A stretch of 64,000 nt of DNA from NCBI GenBank assembly GCA_049514215.1, contig JBEKVI010000014.1:1-64000 (forward strand), written 5' to 3'. Every line of letters starts with the position of its first letter. The first letter of the stretch is position 1. Shown in pieces: positions 16,910 through 25,637 of the stretch. The position numbers and the translations under genes are program-made. The notes under the pieces are model-generated. The model ran no database searches. It was not told the origin of the DNA and was given only the letters and a program-made list of their open reading frames with translations. The stretch comes from BOG-994 sp049514215 (lineage in GTDB: Bacteria > Pseudomonadota > Gammaproteobacteria > Burkholderiales > Burkholderiaceae_D).

Positions 16910-18112
16910 ATGAACGCTCCCGATCACTCGAATTCCGTCAAAGCCCGCTTCAAGTGGGATGATCCCCTCCTCCTCGAGGCGCAACTTTCCGAAGACGAGA
17001 GGATGGTGCGGGAAGCCGCACGCACCTACGCCCAGGAGCGCCTCGCGCCCCGCGTCCTCGAAGCCTTCCGTCATGAGAAGACGGACCTTTCCATCTTCCC
17101 GGAAATGGGCTCGATCGGCCTGCTCGGTCCGACCATTCCGAGCGAATATGGGGGACCAGGATTGAACTATGTCTCATATGGCCTCATCGCCCGCGAGGTC
17201 GAGTATGTCGACTCGGGTTATCGGTCGATGATGAGTGTTCAATCCTCCCTGGTCATGGTGCCGATCTTCGAATTCGGCACCGAGGCACAGCGCCAGAAGT
17301 ACCTCCCCCAGTTGGCCAGCGGGACATCGATTGGCTGCTTTGGACTGACCGAGCCCAATCATGGCTCGGACCCCGGGTCGATGATCACGCGCGCCCGCAA
17401 GGTCGATGGGGGCTACCAATTGTCGGGCGCAAAGATGTGGATTACGAATTCTCCCGTTGCCGATGTGTTCGTGGTGTGGGCGAAAGACGACGAGGGTGCC
17501 ATCCGGGGTTTCATCCTGGAGAAGGGCATGAAGGGGCTTTCAGCGCCCGCGATCCATGGGAAAGTGGGATTGCGCGCTTCCATCACCGGAGAGATTGTGA
17601 TGGACAATGTCTTCTGTCCGGAGGAGAACGCATTTCCCGAGGTTAGGGGACTCAAAGGTCCGTTCACCTGTCTGAACTCGGCGCGCTATGGCATCGCCTG
17701 GGGCGCCTTGGGTGCTGCGGAATTCTGCTGGCACACGGCGCGCCAGTACGTCCTGGATCGCAAGCAGTTCGGGCGTCCCCTGGCAGCCAACCAGTTGGTT
17801 CAGAAAAAGCTGGCCGACATGCAAACCGAGATCACCTTGGGACTGGCCGGCTGCCTTCGACTTGGCCGCATGAAAGACGAGGGTAGCGCCGCGCCCGAGA
17901 TCACTTCAATCATGAAGCGCAATTCGTGCGGCAAGTCGTTAGATATCGCGCGCGTCGCGCGCGATATGCTGGGCGGCAACGGCATTTCGGACGAGTTCGG
18001 GGTCATCCGCCATCTCGTCAATCTCGAAGTCGTCAATACCTATGAGGGTACGCACGACATCCACGCCCTCATTTTGGGACGTGCTCAAACGGGGATCCAG
18101 GCGTTTCAATAG
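16910..18112 (+). CDS. gcdH: Glutaryl-CoA dehydrogenase
   Basis: 400 residues. Oxidatively decarboxylates glutaryl-CoA to crotonyl-CoA. The GCDH-specific start FKWDDPLLLEAQLSEDE, the GCFGLTEPNHGSDPGSM region (GLTEPNHGSDPGSM), and the catalytic base Glu379 in NTYEGTHDIHALILG identify it over other acyl-CoA dehydrogenases. It sits behind the kynurenine operon on the same strand, separated by a hairpin. It could process glutaryl-CoA from lysine or from a benzoyl-CoA-like route; 2-aminobenzoyl-CoA catabolism is thought to proceed by beta-oxidation-like steps, making co-location sensible but not proof. Confidence 0.95.
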   Translation: MNAPDHSNSVKARFKWDDPLLLEAQLSEDERMVREAARTYAQERLAPRVLEAFRHEKTDLSIFPEMGSIGLLGPTIPSEYGGPGLNYVSYGLIAREVEYVDSGYRSMMSVQSSLVMVPIFEFGTEAQRQKYLPQLASGTSIGCFGLTEPNHGSDPGSMITRARKVDGGYQLSGAKMWITNSPVADVFVVWAKDDEGAIRGFILEKGMKGLSAPAIHGKVGLRASITGEIVMDNVFCPEENAFPEVRGLKGPFTCLNSARYGIAWGALGAAEFCWHTARQYVLDRKQFGRPLAANQLVQKKLADMQTEITLGLAGCLRLGRMKDEGSAAPEITSIMKRNSCGKSLDIARVARDMLGGNGISDEFGVIRHLVNLEVVNTYEGTHDIHALILGRAQTGIQAFQ

Positions 18113-18122
18113 AACCCTGCGG

Positions 18123-18140
18123 CCGCCTTTGACCAGGCGG
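18123..18140. terminator. Candidate bidirectional terminator hairpin
   Basis: CCGCCT (18123-18128), loop TTGACC, AGGCGG (18135-18140) lies in the 31-base gap between convergent gcdH and tsaC. There is no T run on either side, so it is a weak call resting on position and a perfect six-pair stem. Confidence 0.3.
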
Positions 18141-18143
18141 GAT

Positions 18144-19148
18144 CTAACCTGCCGCCGCACGCGCAAGACGGTCGCCGATCGCGGCCCAATGCACGCCCTT
18201 GGGCGGTGCCTCTATCCAGATCTCGGTTGCGCCCTCATCATCGAACGCGCGCAGCACGGCATAAAGTTCATGGGCGTAGCGTCCTGGGTCCTCCGGCGCG
18301 GTTCGCCAGTGCTCGTGACCTGCAGGCGCAGCCACGGATCGCGACCAGACGGCCACCTGCGCCGGTACCGAAGACAGATCTTCTGATCCAACGAGCCTGA
18401 CTTTGGCGCGTGGCGCATAGTGCTGCGCCAAGCCTCCGGGGGCGCGCGGGGCATGCGCATCGGGGGCCCGGGGCAGGATGCCCAGGCACTCGCTCAGTTG
18501 CTCGATGTCGATGGCTCCCGGACGCAATAATACCGGGCCCTCGGTATCCATTCTTGAGAGATCAAGGATCGTTGATTCGATTCCGACTGCGGTCGGCCCA
18601 CCATCCAGTAGGAAAAGCGAATCGCCGAACTCGCTTCTGACGTGGGCCGCAGTGGTCGCGCTGGTGCGGCCAAATCGGTTGGCCGAAGGTGCAGCAAGTC
18701 CACTGGTTGGATCGCGCTCCCAGAGTCGGCCCAAGAGCGCGCCTGCGACAGGATGAGCCGGACAGCGCAGGCCCACGCTGTCCTGGCCGCCCGTGACCGC
18801 GTCGAGCACCCCGGGCGCCCGCGCCAGTACCAGCGTCAAGGGACCCGGCCAGAAGCGCTCGATGAGATCACGCGCAGCCCCGGGCACGCGGCGCGCCCAT
18901 TGGGACAGGTCAGCTTTGCGGGCCACATGCACAATAACCGGATGATTGTGCGGACGGCCCTTGAGCGCATAGATCCGTTCGATGGCACGTGGATTCCGCG
19001 CGTCACCACCCAGGCCATAGACCGTCTCGGTGGGAAACGCCACGACCTCGCCCCGATCAAGGAGCTCGACGGCCTGCTCGATGGCCGCGCCAGTCCCAAA
19101 GTCCGACGCGCATTCATCGGCTGGGGAGGCGTTTGGGGAGATAGTCAT
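18144..19148 (-). CDS. tsaC: L-threonylcarbamoyladenylate synthase, Sua5 type
   Basis: 334 residues from ATG 19148. Residues about 20-200 are the YrdC domain with FPTETVYGLGGDA, ALKGRPHNHPVIVH, RFWPGPLTLVL and AAPSANRFGRTSATTA. The rest is the extra Sua5 domain, beginning near LRPGAID and PGGLAQHYAPRAKV, so this is the long form and not the short E. coli TsaC. It makes threonylcarbamoyl-AMP from threonine, bicarbonate and ATP for the t6A37 tRNA modification. Its start is seven bases after the purK stop, so it ends the pur transcription unit. Confidence 0.94.
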   Translation of the reverse strand: MTISPNASPADECASDFGTGAAIEQAVELLDRGEVVAFPTETVYGLGGDARNPRAIERIYALKGRPHNHPVIVHVARKADLSQWARRVPGAARDLIERFWPGPLTLVLARAPGVLDAVTGGQDSVGLRCPAHPVAGALLGRLWERDPTSGLAAPSANRFGRTSATTAAHVRSEFGDSLFLLDGGPTAVGIESTILDLSRMDTEGPVLLRPGAIDIEQLSECLGILPRAPDAHAPRAPGGLAQHYAPRAKVRLVGSEDLSSVPAQVAVWSRSVAAPAGHEHWRTAPEDPGRYAHELYAVLRAFDDEGATEIWIEAPPKGVHWAAIGDRLARAAAG

Positions 19149-19155
19149 GCGGCGC

Positions 19156-20334
19156 CTACCAAGGGGCCATGCCCAATAGCGCACCAATATCCCGCGCCTG
19201 CTGCAGCGCATCGCCGGCGTGTTCGGCCACGATCGTGACGTGCCCCATCTTGCGACCGCGCCGTGCCGCGCGCTTGCCGTACAGATGCAGCTTCGCTCCT
19301 GGATAGCGCAAGACACCCGCCCAGTCGGGCTCGCGAATGGTCTCGGGCGCATGCGGAGCTAAACCGTCCCACCAGAGGTCGCCCAGGAGATTGAGCATGA
19401 CAGCCGGGCTGTGCAGGCGGGTCTCGCCCAACGGCAGGCGCGCAAGCACGCGCGCCTGCTGTTCGAACTGGCTCGTGACGCACGCATCAATGCTGTAGTG
19501 CCCGCTGTTATGCGGGCGAGGTGCGATTTCATTGACGATCAGTTCTTCGCCCTGAAGGACAAAGAACTCCACGCAGAGCACGCCCACGTAGTCGAGATCG
19601 GCAGCGATCATCAAGGCGGCACGTCGGGCCTGTTCGGCGATTTCAGAAGTCACGGAGGGTCCGGGAACGAGACTCACTGAAAGGATCCCATGTGCATGAA
19701 TGTTTTCCGCGATGGGAAATGTCGATGTGCTTCCGTCGGCGGCACGTGCGACGACTACCGACAGCTCGAAATCGAGGTCCAGACGCTTTTCGAGAACGCA
19801 AGGCACTCCACCAAGCTGCCCGAACGCGGCCTTGGCATCGCCAGCATGGTGCACGCCCGCCTGCCCCTTGCCGTCGTAACCCAGGCGTCGGGCCTTGAGA
19901 ATTCCCGGCCAGAAGGAATCCGGTACGCGATCGAAATCGGCGAGAGAATCGATCACGAAGTGGGGTGCGACCGCAAGTCCACAGCTGGCGATGAACTCCT
20001 TCTCGGCGCCGCGGTCCTGAGCGATCGCGACGCTTTGGGCACGGGGACTGACCGTGGCGTGCTCTTCAAGAAAGGAGAGACTGCGCGCCGGCACGTTTTC
20101 AAATTCCGTCGTGATTGCCTCGCACAGCCCCGCCAAGCGCTCCAGCCCTGCGGCGTCGTCATAGTCGGCGGCAATATGGAGATCGGCGACCGCGCCGGCC
20201 GGGGCCTCCGGCTCCGGATCGAGCACAGCCACGCGATAGCCGAGACTTTGAGCGGCCATCGTGAACATGCGGCCCAGTTGTCCGCCGCCTAACATTCCGA
20301 GCCAACCCAGGGGTGCGATGGGGATCATGGGCAT
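19156..20334 (-). CDS. purK: 5-(carboxyamino)imidazole ribonucleotide synthase PurK
   Basis: 392 residues, ATP-grasp enzyme converting AIR, bicarbonate and ATP to N5-CAIR in purine synthesis. LGMLGGGQLGRMFTMAA is the N-terminal nucleotide loop, KARRLGYDGKGQ contacts ATP, and NEIAPRPHNSGHYSIDAC is the conserved catalytic segment. It follows purE by 33 bases and precedes tsaC by seven. ATGs at 20334 and 20328 are both possible; I kept the first. Confidence 0.96.
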   Translation of the reverse strand: MPMIPIAPLGWLGMLGGGQLGRMFTMAAQSLGYRVAVLDPEPEAPAGAVADLHIAADYDDAAGLERLAGLCEAITTEFENVPARSLSFLEEHATVSPRAQSVAIAQDRGAEKEFIASCGLAVAPHFVIDSLADFDRVPDSFWPGILKARRLGYDGKGQAGVHHAGDAKAAFGQLGGVPCVLEKRLDLDFELSVVVARAADGSTSTFPIAENIHAHGILSVSLVPGPSVTSEIAEQARRAALMIAADLDYVGVLCVEFFVLQGEELIVNEIAPRPHNSGHYSIDACVTSQFEQQARVLARLPLGETRLHSPAVMLNLLGDLWWDGLAPHAPETIREPDWAGVLRYPGAKLHLYGKRAARRGRKMGHVTIVAEHAGDALQQARDIGALLGMAPW

Positions 20335-20367
20335 TGAATGCGACCTGCCGGAAAAGACAAAACCGGG

Positions 20368-20886
20368 CTACTCGGGCAGTTGAGCGGAGCGCGCGAGAGC
20401 CGTCTGCGTCTGGCGAAAGGTCGCAAGGCGATCGGCCAGGACCGGGTCTTCGCGCGAGAGGATGGCCACGGCGTGCAAAGCCGCATTCACGGCTCCCGCC
20501 TCACCAATGGCAAAAGTCGCTACCGGCACGCCCTTGGGCATCTGCACGATCGACAGGAGCGAATCCTCGCCACGCAGGTATTTCGAGGGCACCGGTACCC
20601 CCAGAACCGGCACCTGGGTCATCGAGGCCAGCATGCCGGGCAGATGGGCGGCGCCTCCGGCGCCCGCAATAATGGCCGCAAGCCCCCGGTCGCGCGCGGC
20701 TTCGGCGTACGAGAGCATGTCCGAAGGCATGCGGTGGGCAGAGATTACGCGCGCTTCGAAGGGGACTTGAAACTCGCGCAGGGTTGCCACGGCGTGCTGC
20801 ATCACGTCCCAGTCGCTCACGCTTCCCATTACTACACCCACGAGGGGCGCCGCGGCCGAGGGCGGGGCTTCGGATGCACCGGACAT
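20368..20886 (-). CDS. purE: N5-carboxyaminoimidazole ribonucleotide mutase PurE
   Basis: 172 residues. Converts N5-CAIR to CAIR, the step after PurK. VVMGSVSDWDVM binds the substrate phosphate; SAHRMPSDMLSYA, GAGGAAHLPGMLA and GVPVATFAIGEAGAVNAALHA (VATFAIGEAGA) are class I PurE motifs. I start at ATG 20886, ten bases after a GGAGGG ribosome site; an in-frame ATG at 20913 has none. The short linker before the core is Ala/Pro-rich. Confidence 0.95.
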   Translation of the reverse strand: MSGASEAPPSAAAPLVGVVMGSVSDWDVMQHAVATLREFQVPFEARVISAHRMPSDMLSYAEAARDRGLAAIIAGAGGAAHLPGMLASMTQVPVLGVPVPSKYLRGEDSLLSIVQMPKGVPVATFAIGEAGAVNAALHAVAILSREDPVLADRLATFRQTQTALARSAQLPE

Positions 20887-20945
20887 AGAAGATCGACCCT
20901 CCAAAGATGGCATTTTAACCGAGCCCGAGGCAACCGCTCCCTAGC

Positions 20946-21863
20946 TTAGATCGGACGGTCGGACTGCAACTTCAGTTCGATTTGGCGGCGCTCTTCTTCT
21001 TCCTGGGCAAGCAATTCGGACGTCTGGATGGTCTCGATCAAGAACAGGATTTCAGAGTAGGCGGCCAAGGTGAAGCCCTCGCGGGCCCCGCCTCGATCGT
21101 CGTAGAGAAGCGATTCAAGAAAATCGCGGCAGCTCGGTAGGCCCCAAAGGCGCTGCAACTTGCCCATGACCGCGGTATATGACTCGAGACCTCGGGTCTC
21201 TTCGGCGACCTGTTTGTCCCAGGAGGGAACGCGCGCATTGAAAAGCGCCCGAAACCCCTTGGCAAGATTGTCGTATTGATCGCGCCGCCCCGTTTTCAGG
21301 TAGAGATCAAAGAGCATCAGCCACGCCTTGGGAACCGGCTTTTCGGTCTCGCGAATATGCCGCGTGAGCATACTGATGGCCACCGGATAATTCTCCAGCG
21401 TTGTCATGAGTTCAGCCTGCTGGACCAAGTCGGCGACCTCCTCGACCTGGATATGACTGGTACTCTTGTAGAAGGGATTAAATCCGGTGCGATAGACTCC
21501 CGCCCCTGGATCCGAAGCGCTCAATTTCGAGGCGATGAGACTCGACTGGCTCGATGGGTCATGCGTGTTGCCTGCGCCCCAGTCGGTGGTGTTCATCGCA
21601 AGCGGAGGCAGGTCGCTGTCCATGACGCGTGCGCGCGGGGCGTCGCGTGCGCCGCGCGCACTGTCGGCCCCTTCCCAAGCATTCGGGGCACCGGAGCTGC
21701 GACGGGCGGCGGCGCTGGTTCGCACGCGCACTTTCTCGATCGTCTGCCTGCGCCCGATCTCGCGACGCAAAACGAGCACGAGAAAGACGAGAAACAGGAC
21801 GATCAAGACCACGCCGACTGCTATTCCGGTGATCGCCCCTGCGGATAGTGACTGCAAATTCAT
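20946..21863 (-). CDS. Membrane-anchored FimV-like protein of unknown function
   Basis: 305 residues. Residues about 10-33 (ITGIAVGVVLIVLFLVFLVL) form one membrane helix close to the N-terminus, followed by a basic stretch RREIGRRQTIEKVRVR and a low-complexity Ser/Ala/Arg linker to about 110. The folded C-terminal part has helical repeats: EVADLVQQAELMTTLENYPVAI, LTRHIRET and KAWLMLFDLYLKTGRRDQY, resembling the TPR-like part of FimV proteins that scaffold polar or pilus machinery. An acidic, Gln-rich end closes it. It is inserted between purC and purE in the same orientation, unrelated by function. The cytoplasmic orientation of the C-terminal part and the FimV relation are inference. Confidence 0.6.
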   Translation of the reverse strand: MNLQSLSAGAITGIAVGVVLIVLFLVFLVLVLRREIGRRQTIEKVRVRTSAAARRSSGAPNAWEGADSARGARDAPRARVMDSDLPPLAMNTTDWGAGNTHDPSSQSSLIASKLSASDPGAGVYRTGFNPFYKSTSHIQVEEVADLVQQAELMTTLENYPVAISMLTRHIRETEKPVPKAWLMLFDLYLKTGRRDQYDNLAKGFRALFNARVPSWDKQVAEETRGLESYTAVMGKLQRLWGLPSCRDFLESLLYDDRGGAREGFTLAAYSEILFLIETIQTSELLAQEEEERRQIELKLQSDRPI

Positions 21864-21961
21864 AATTGGATCGCGGCAGATCTCCAGGCTCTCTGGCCAT
21901 TCGTTCGGGTTGCGTAAAGCACGGTAATCATGCGCGCCGCGTGGATCGGCCTGGAAATGCC

Positions 21962-21994
21962 AAGACCCGAATGATTCGGGATAACCGGGGTCTT
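21962..21994. other. Nested, mutually exclusive stem-loops between purC and the FimV-like gene
   Basis: CCCGAAT (21966-21972), one base, ATTCGGG (21974-21980) is a near-perfect palindrome. AAGACCC (21962-21968) also pairs with GGGTCTT (21988-21994). Both stems need 21966-21968, so only one can form. No T run follows in either direction. Confidence 0.4.
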
Positions 21995-22051
21995 GTCAAC
22001 GAACCCGTCGCCCGCAATCGGGGACTCACGCGATGCGCCTGATGTGCGCTC

Positions 22052-22936
22052 CTATTGGGTCAGGCGGCGCAGCGCTTCGCGGTACTTCTGGGCGGTACGC
22101 GCGATGATCTCGGGTGGCAGCGGTGGCGCAGGGGCGGTCTTGTTCCACGAGGGGATCGATTCCAGATAGTCGCGCACGAACTGCTTGTCAAACGACGGCG
22201 GATTGCGGCCCACGGCGTACTCTTCGAGCGGCCAGAAGCGCGACGAGTCGGCCGTGAGCACTTCATCCATCAGTACCAGCGTTCCTTGCTCGTCTAGTCC
22301 GAACTCGAACTTGGTATCGGCAATCAGAATTCCGCGCGTCGCCGCATATTCGGCCGCGCGCCGATAGAGCTCGAGGCTCGTTGCGCGAATCTTTTCTGCA
22401 AGCACGTCACCGAGCGAGCCGACCATTTTTTCCCACGGGATATTCTCGTCGTGCTGGCCCAGCTCGGCCTTCGTGGCGGGTGTGAAGATCGCCTCGGGCA
22501 ATCTTTCCGCGTTCTGCAAGCCGGGCTTGAGCACGACGCCGCAGATCGAGCCCGTGGCAGCATAGTCCTTCCACCCCGATCCGGCCAAATATCCGCGCAC
22601 GACCGCTTCGATGGGGACGGGTTTGAGCTTTTTGGCCACGACGGCGCGGCCTGCGACCTGATCGCGTTCGTCGGCCGCGACAACCGTGGCCGGATCGATC
22701 CCCGTCAAGTGATTAGGTACGACGTCGTGCAAACGCGCAAACCAGAAGTTCGACATCGCATTGAGAACCTCACCCTTGCCGGGGATGGGCTCTCCCATCA
22801 CTACGTCAAACGCCGACAGTCGGTCACTGGTCACGATCAGCAGACGATCAGACCCCAGCGCATAGTTCTCGCGCACCTTACCGCGCCCGATCAGGGGCAG
22901 CGAGTGCAAGGAAGATTGATAGAGCGTGTTGCCCAT
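22052..22936 (-). CDS. purC: Phosphoribosylaminoimidazole-succinocarboxamide synthase PurC
   Basis: 294 residues. Joins CAIR and aspartate with ATP to give SAICAR. GRGKVRENYAL is the ATP-binding start, VTSDRLSAFDVVMGEPIPGKG the signature region (given as TSDRLSAFDVVM and PIPGKGEVL), VVRGYLAGSGWKDY and DTKFEFGLDEQG follow. It is the long eukaryote-like form common in betaproteobacteria. It lies 44 bases after fba in the glycolytic block; glycolytic and pur genes therefore probably share a message. Confidence 0.96.
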   Translation of the reverse strand: MGNTLYQSSLHSLPLIGRGKVRENYALGSDRLLIVTSDRLSAFDVVMGEPIPGKGEVLNAMSNFWFARLHDVVPNHLTGIDPATVVAADERDQVAGRAVVAKKLKPVPIEAVVRGYLAGSGWKDYAATGSICGVVLKPGLQNAERLPEAIFTPATKAELGQHDENIPWEKMVGSLGDVLAEKIRATSLELYRRAAEYAATRGILIADTKFEFGLDEQGTLVLMDEVLTADSSRFWPLEEYAVGRNPPSFDKQFVRDYLESIPSWNKTAPAPPLPPEIIARTAQKYREALRRLTQ

Positions 22937-22980
22937 GCGGTTGGCGGAGAAACGAAGTCGAGGGGCCCGTTAGGATCGCC

Positions 22981-24045
22981 TCAATGGATCGTCTGGGCCA
23001 GTTCCCCCTTCTTGTAGCGCTCAGCGATGCGCGCGAGCTCGATGGGCCGGATGCGAGAGGCCTGGCCCGCGGCTCCGAACTCCTCGTAGCGCTGCTTGCA
23101 GATGGCCTTGGCTGCGGCCATGGCCGGCTTCAGATAATCGCGCGGATCGAATTTGTCCGCATTCTCGTGCAGGTACTTGCGAATGGCAGCCGTCATTGCA
23201 AGGCGGATGTCGGTATCGATATTGATCTTGCGCACGCCATGCTTGATCCCCTCTTGAATTTCCTCGACTGGTACGCCATAGGTCTCTTTCATCGCGCCGC
23301 CATTTTCGCGGATGATCTTAAGCAGATCCTGCGGAACCGAGGACGAGCCGTGCATGACGAGATGGGTGTTGGGAATGCGCGCATGGATGGCCTTGATGCG
23401 GTCGATGGCCAGAATGTCGCCGGTGGGTTTGCGCGTGAACTTGTAGGCGCCGTGGCTCGTTCCGATGGCAATGGCGAGCGCATCGACCTGCGTGTTCTTG
23501 ACGAAATCGGCGGCCTGCTGCGGGTCGGTGAGAAGCTGCTCACGCGTCATCGAGCCCTCCGCGCCATGCCCGTCTTCCTTGTCGCCCTTCATGGTTTCAA
23601 GCGAGCCCAGGCATCCCAGTTCGCCTTCGACCGTGACCCCGATCGAATGGGCGATATCGACCACTTTGCGGGTGACGTCGACGTTGTAGGCATAATCAGC
23701 AACGGTTTTGCCATCCTCTTCGAGGGACCCATCCATCATGACACTCGAAAAGCCCAACCGCATGGCCTGGACACACACTCCCGGGGACTGACCGTGGTCC
23801 TGGTGCATCACAACGGGGATGTCGGGATAGGTCTCTACGGCCGCGGCGATCAGGTGGCGCAGGAAATTCTCGCCCGCATATTTGCGTGCCCCGGCCGATG
23901 CCTGCATGATGACCGGGCTATCGGTCTCGGCGGCCGCGGCCATGATCGCCTGCACCTGTTCGAGGTTGTTGACGTTGAACGCGGGCAGACCGTAACCGTG
24001 TTCGGCGGCGTGGTCGAGTAGTTGGCGCATGGATACAAGTGCCAT
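22981..24045 (-). CDS. fba: Fructose-1,6-bisphosphate aldolase, class II
   Basis: 354 residues from the ATG at 24045, which has an AGGAGA ribosome site; an upstream in-frame ATG lies before a stem-loop and lacks one. Zn-dependent aldolase of the Calvin-cycle/glycolysis subtype. Zn ligand region VMHQDHGQSP, the second zinc region with HGAYKFTRKPTG, and HGSSSVPQDLL are visible, with the catalytic acid in the SVMMDGSLEEDG segment. It works reversibly between FBP and the triose phosphates and follows pyk in the operon. Confidence 0.96.
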   Translation of the reverse strand: MALVSMRQLLDHAAEHGYGLPAFNVNNLEQVQAIMAAAAETDSPVIMQASAGARKYAGENFLRHLIAAAVETYPDIPVVMHQDHGQSPGVCVQAMRLGFSSVMMDGSLEEDGKTVADYAYNVDVTRKVVDIAHSIGVTVEGELGCLGSLETMKGDKEDGHGAEGSMTREQLLTDPQQAADFVKNTQVDALAIAIGTSHGAYKFTRKPTGDILAIDRIKAIHARIPNTHLVMHGSSSVPQDLLKIIRENGGAMKETYGVPVEEIQEGIKHGVRKINIDTDIRLAMTAAIRKYLHENADKFDPRDYLKPAMAAAKAICKQRYEEFGAAGQASRIRPIELARIAERYKKGELAQTIH

Positions 24046-24100
24046 GAAAAATCTCCTAGAGTGGCGATGAATTGAAGTGGCTCGCAGGCCCGAAGCTGCC

Positions 24101-24130
24101 GGGCCTCCCATGCGCGCGTCCGGGAGGCCC
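24101..24130 (-). other. Long GC stem-loop in the pyk-fba intercistronic gap
   Basis: GGGCCTCCC (24101-24109) and GGGAGGCCC (24122-24130) are perfect complements, a nine-pair stem with a 12-base loop. It lies between the pyk stop and the fba ribosome site on the transcribed strand. With no U tract it looks more like an mRNA processing or stabilising element, or an attenuator, than a terminator. Confidence 0.55.
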
Positions 24131-24159
24131 AATCGACACCGGTTTCGCGCCTGCCTGGA

Positions 24160-25596
24160 TCATCGCTGCCCCACTTTGACGATCTTGAGGGTATTGGTGC
24201 CGCCGGGCTGTCCCATCGGCTCACCGATGGTCAGGACGATCAATTCGCCGCGCTGGACGACACCGCTTTGCAGTAGCAGATCCTCGGCGGCCGCAAGCAC
24301 GACATCGCGATTGTCGCCCTGCTCGAGATAGAAGGGCTGGACGTTGCGGAACAAGGAGAGCCGGCGACGCGTGCCCAGATTCGGCGTGAGCGCGTAGATC
24401 GGAAGATCGATATTGTGCCGACTCATCCAAAGCGCCGTCGAGCCCGAATCGGTCAAAGCCGCGATCGCCTTGGCTCGCAGATGCCAGGCGGTAAACAGTG
24501 CGCCATTGGCGACCGACTGGTCGACGCGTTTGAAGGTATGGTTCAGGAAGTCCTTGTCGATTTCGACCTCGTAGGACTTTTCAGCCTCGGCGCAAATCGC
24601 CGCCATCGCCTCGACGACTTCGATCGGATAGCGCCCTGTCGCCGTCTCGGCCGAGAGCATGACTGCGTCGGTTCCATCCAGGACCGCATTGGCGACGTCC
24701 GAGACTTCGGCGCGCGTGGGAACGGCGTTGACGATCATGGACTCCATCATCTGAGTCGCCGTGATGGTGAGCTTGTTGGCCTCGCGCGCCATTTTGATCA
24801 TGCGCTTTTGGAGCGCAGGCACGGCGGCATTGCCGACTTCGACGGCTAGGTCGCCGCGCGCGACCATGATTCCATCACTGGCCTCGAGAATGCCGGCGAG
24901 CTCGGGAATCGCCTCGGCCCGCTCGATCTTGGCGATCATCATCGGCCGGTGCTTGTGGCCGGTGGCTGCGATGTTGGCCAGTTGCCGTGCCATCGTCATG
25001 TCGGTCGCATTCTTCGGAAACGAGACGGCCACGAAGTCGGCCTCGAACTGCATCGCCGTGCGGATGTCCTCCATGTCCTTGGCGGTCAACGCGGGGGCGG
25101 TGAGGCCGCCGCCTTGACGATTGATGCCCTTGTTGTTGGACAGCTCGCCGCCGATTCGCACCGTGGTGAAGATTTGATCCCCCTCCACGCGCTCGACCCG
25201 TAAAACGATGAGCCCGTCGTTGAGCAGAAGGATGTCGCCCGGATTGACGTCGCGCGGTAATTCCTTGTAGTCCAATCCGATGTGCTCGACATTGCCCGGC
25301 GCCTCCAGTGCTGCGTCCAAGACGAACGAGGCGCCTTTGGTGAGTTCGACCCGACCTGCCTCGAACTTGCCTATTCGGATCTTCGGCCCCTGCAGGTCGG
25401 CCATGATCGCGACCTCGCGACCGACCGCGCGCGAAGCGCTTCGGATCAGTTCGGCGCGCTCGATGTGGTCGCGCGCGGCACCATGCGAGAAGTTGAGACG
25501 AAAAACGTCTACGCCCGCGTCAATGAGCTGTTTTAGCATGTCCGGCTCGCTTGAGGCGGGGCCGACAGTGGCGACGATCTTGGTAGCGCGTGGCAT
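24160..25596 (-). CDS. pyk: Pyruvate kinase
   Basis: 478 residues. Transfers phosphate from PEP to ADP. TKIVATVGPASS at the N-terminus, the substrate motif region DVFRLNFSHG, the catalytic MIAKIERAEA (Lys and Glu), VARGDLAVEVG with metal ligands and TATQMMESMI are all in place. The C-terminal allosteric domain is present (SGSTALWMSRHN, LTIGEPMGQPGGTN). Normal length. It lies between pgk and fba on the minus strand. Confidence 0.97.
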   Translation of the reverse strand: MPRATKIVATVGPASSEPDMLKQLIDAGVDVFRLNFSHGAARDHIERAELIRSASRAVGREVAIMADLQGPKIRIGKFEAGRVELTKGASFVLDAALEAPGNVEHIGLDYKELPRDVNPGDILLLNDGLIVLRVERVEGDQIFTTVRIGGELSNNKGINRQGGGLTAPALTAKDMEDIRTAMQFEADFVAVSFPKNATDMTMARQLANIAATGHKHRPMMIAKIERAEAIPELAGILEASDGIMVARGDLAVEVGNAAVPALQKRMIKMAREANKLTITATQMMESMIVNAVPTRAEVSDVANAVLDGTDAVMLSAETATGRYPIEVVEAMAAICAEAEKSYEVEIDKDFLNHTFKRVDQSVANGALFTAWHLRAKAIAALTDSGSTALWMSRHNIDLPIYALTPNLGTRRRLSLFRNVQPFYLEQGDNRDVVLAAAEDLLLQSGVVQRGELIVLTIGEPMGQPGGTNTLKIVKVGQR

Positions 25597-25637
25597 TGCC
25601 GCTCCGATCAGTCAAAATGAAAATGCATGCGCGCGAG

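Noticed and set aside
22984..24021. A 345-codon plus-strand frame opposite fba
   Set aside because: Antisense of a class II aldolase with complete zinc-site motifs.
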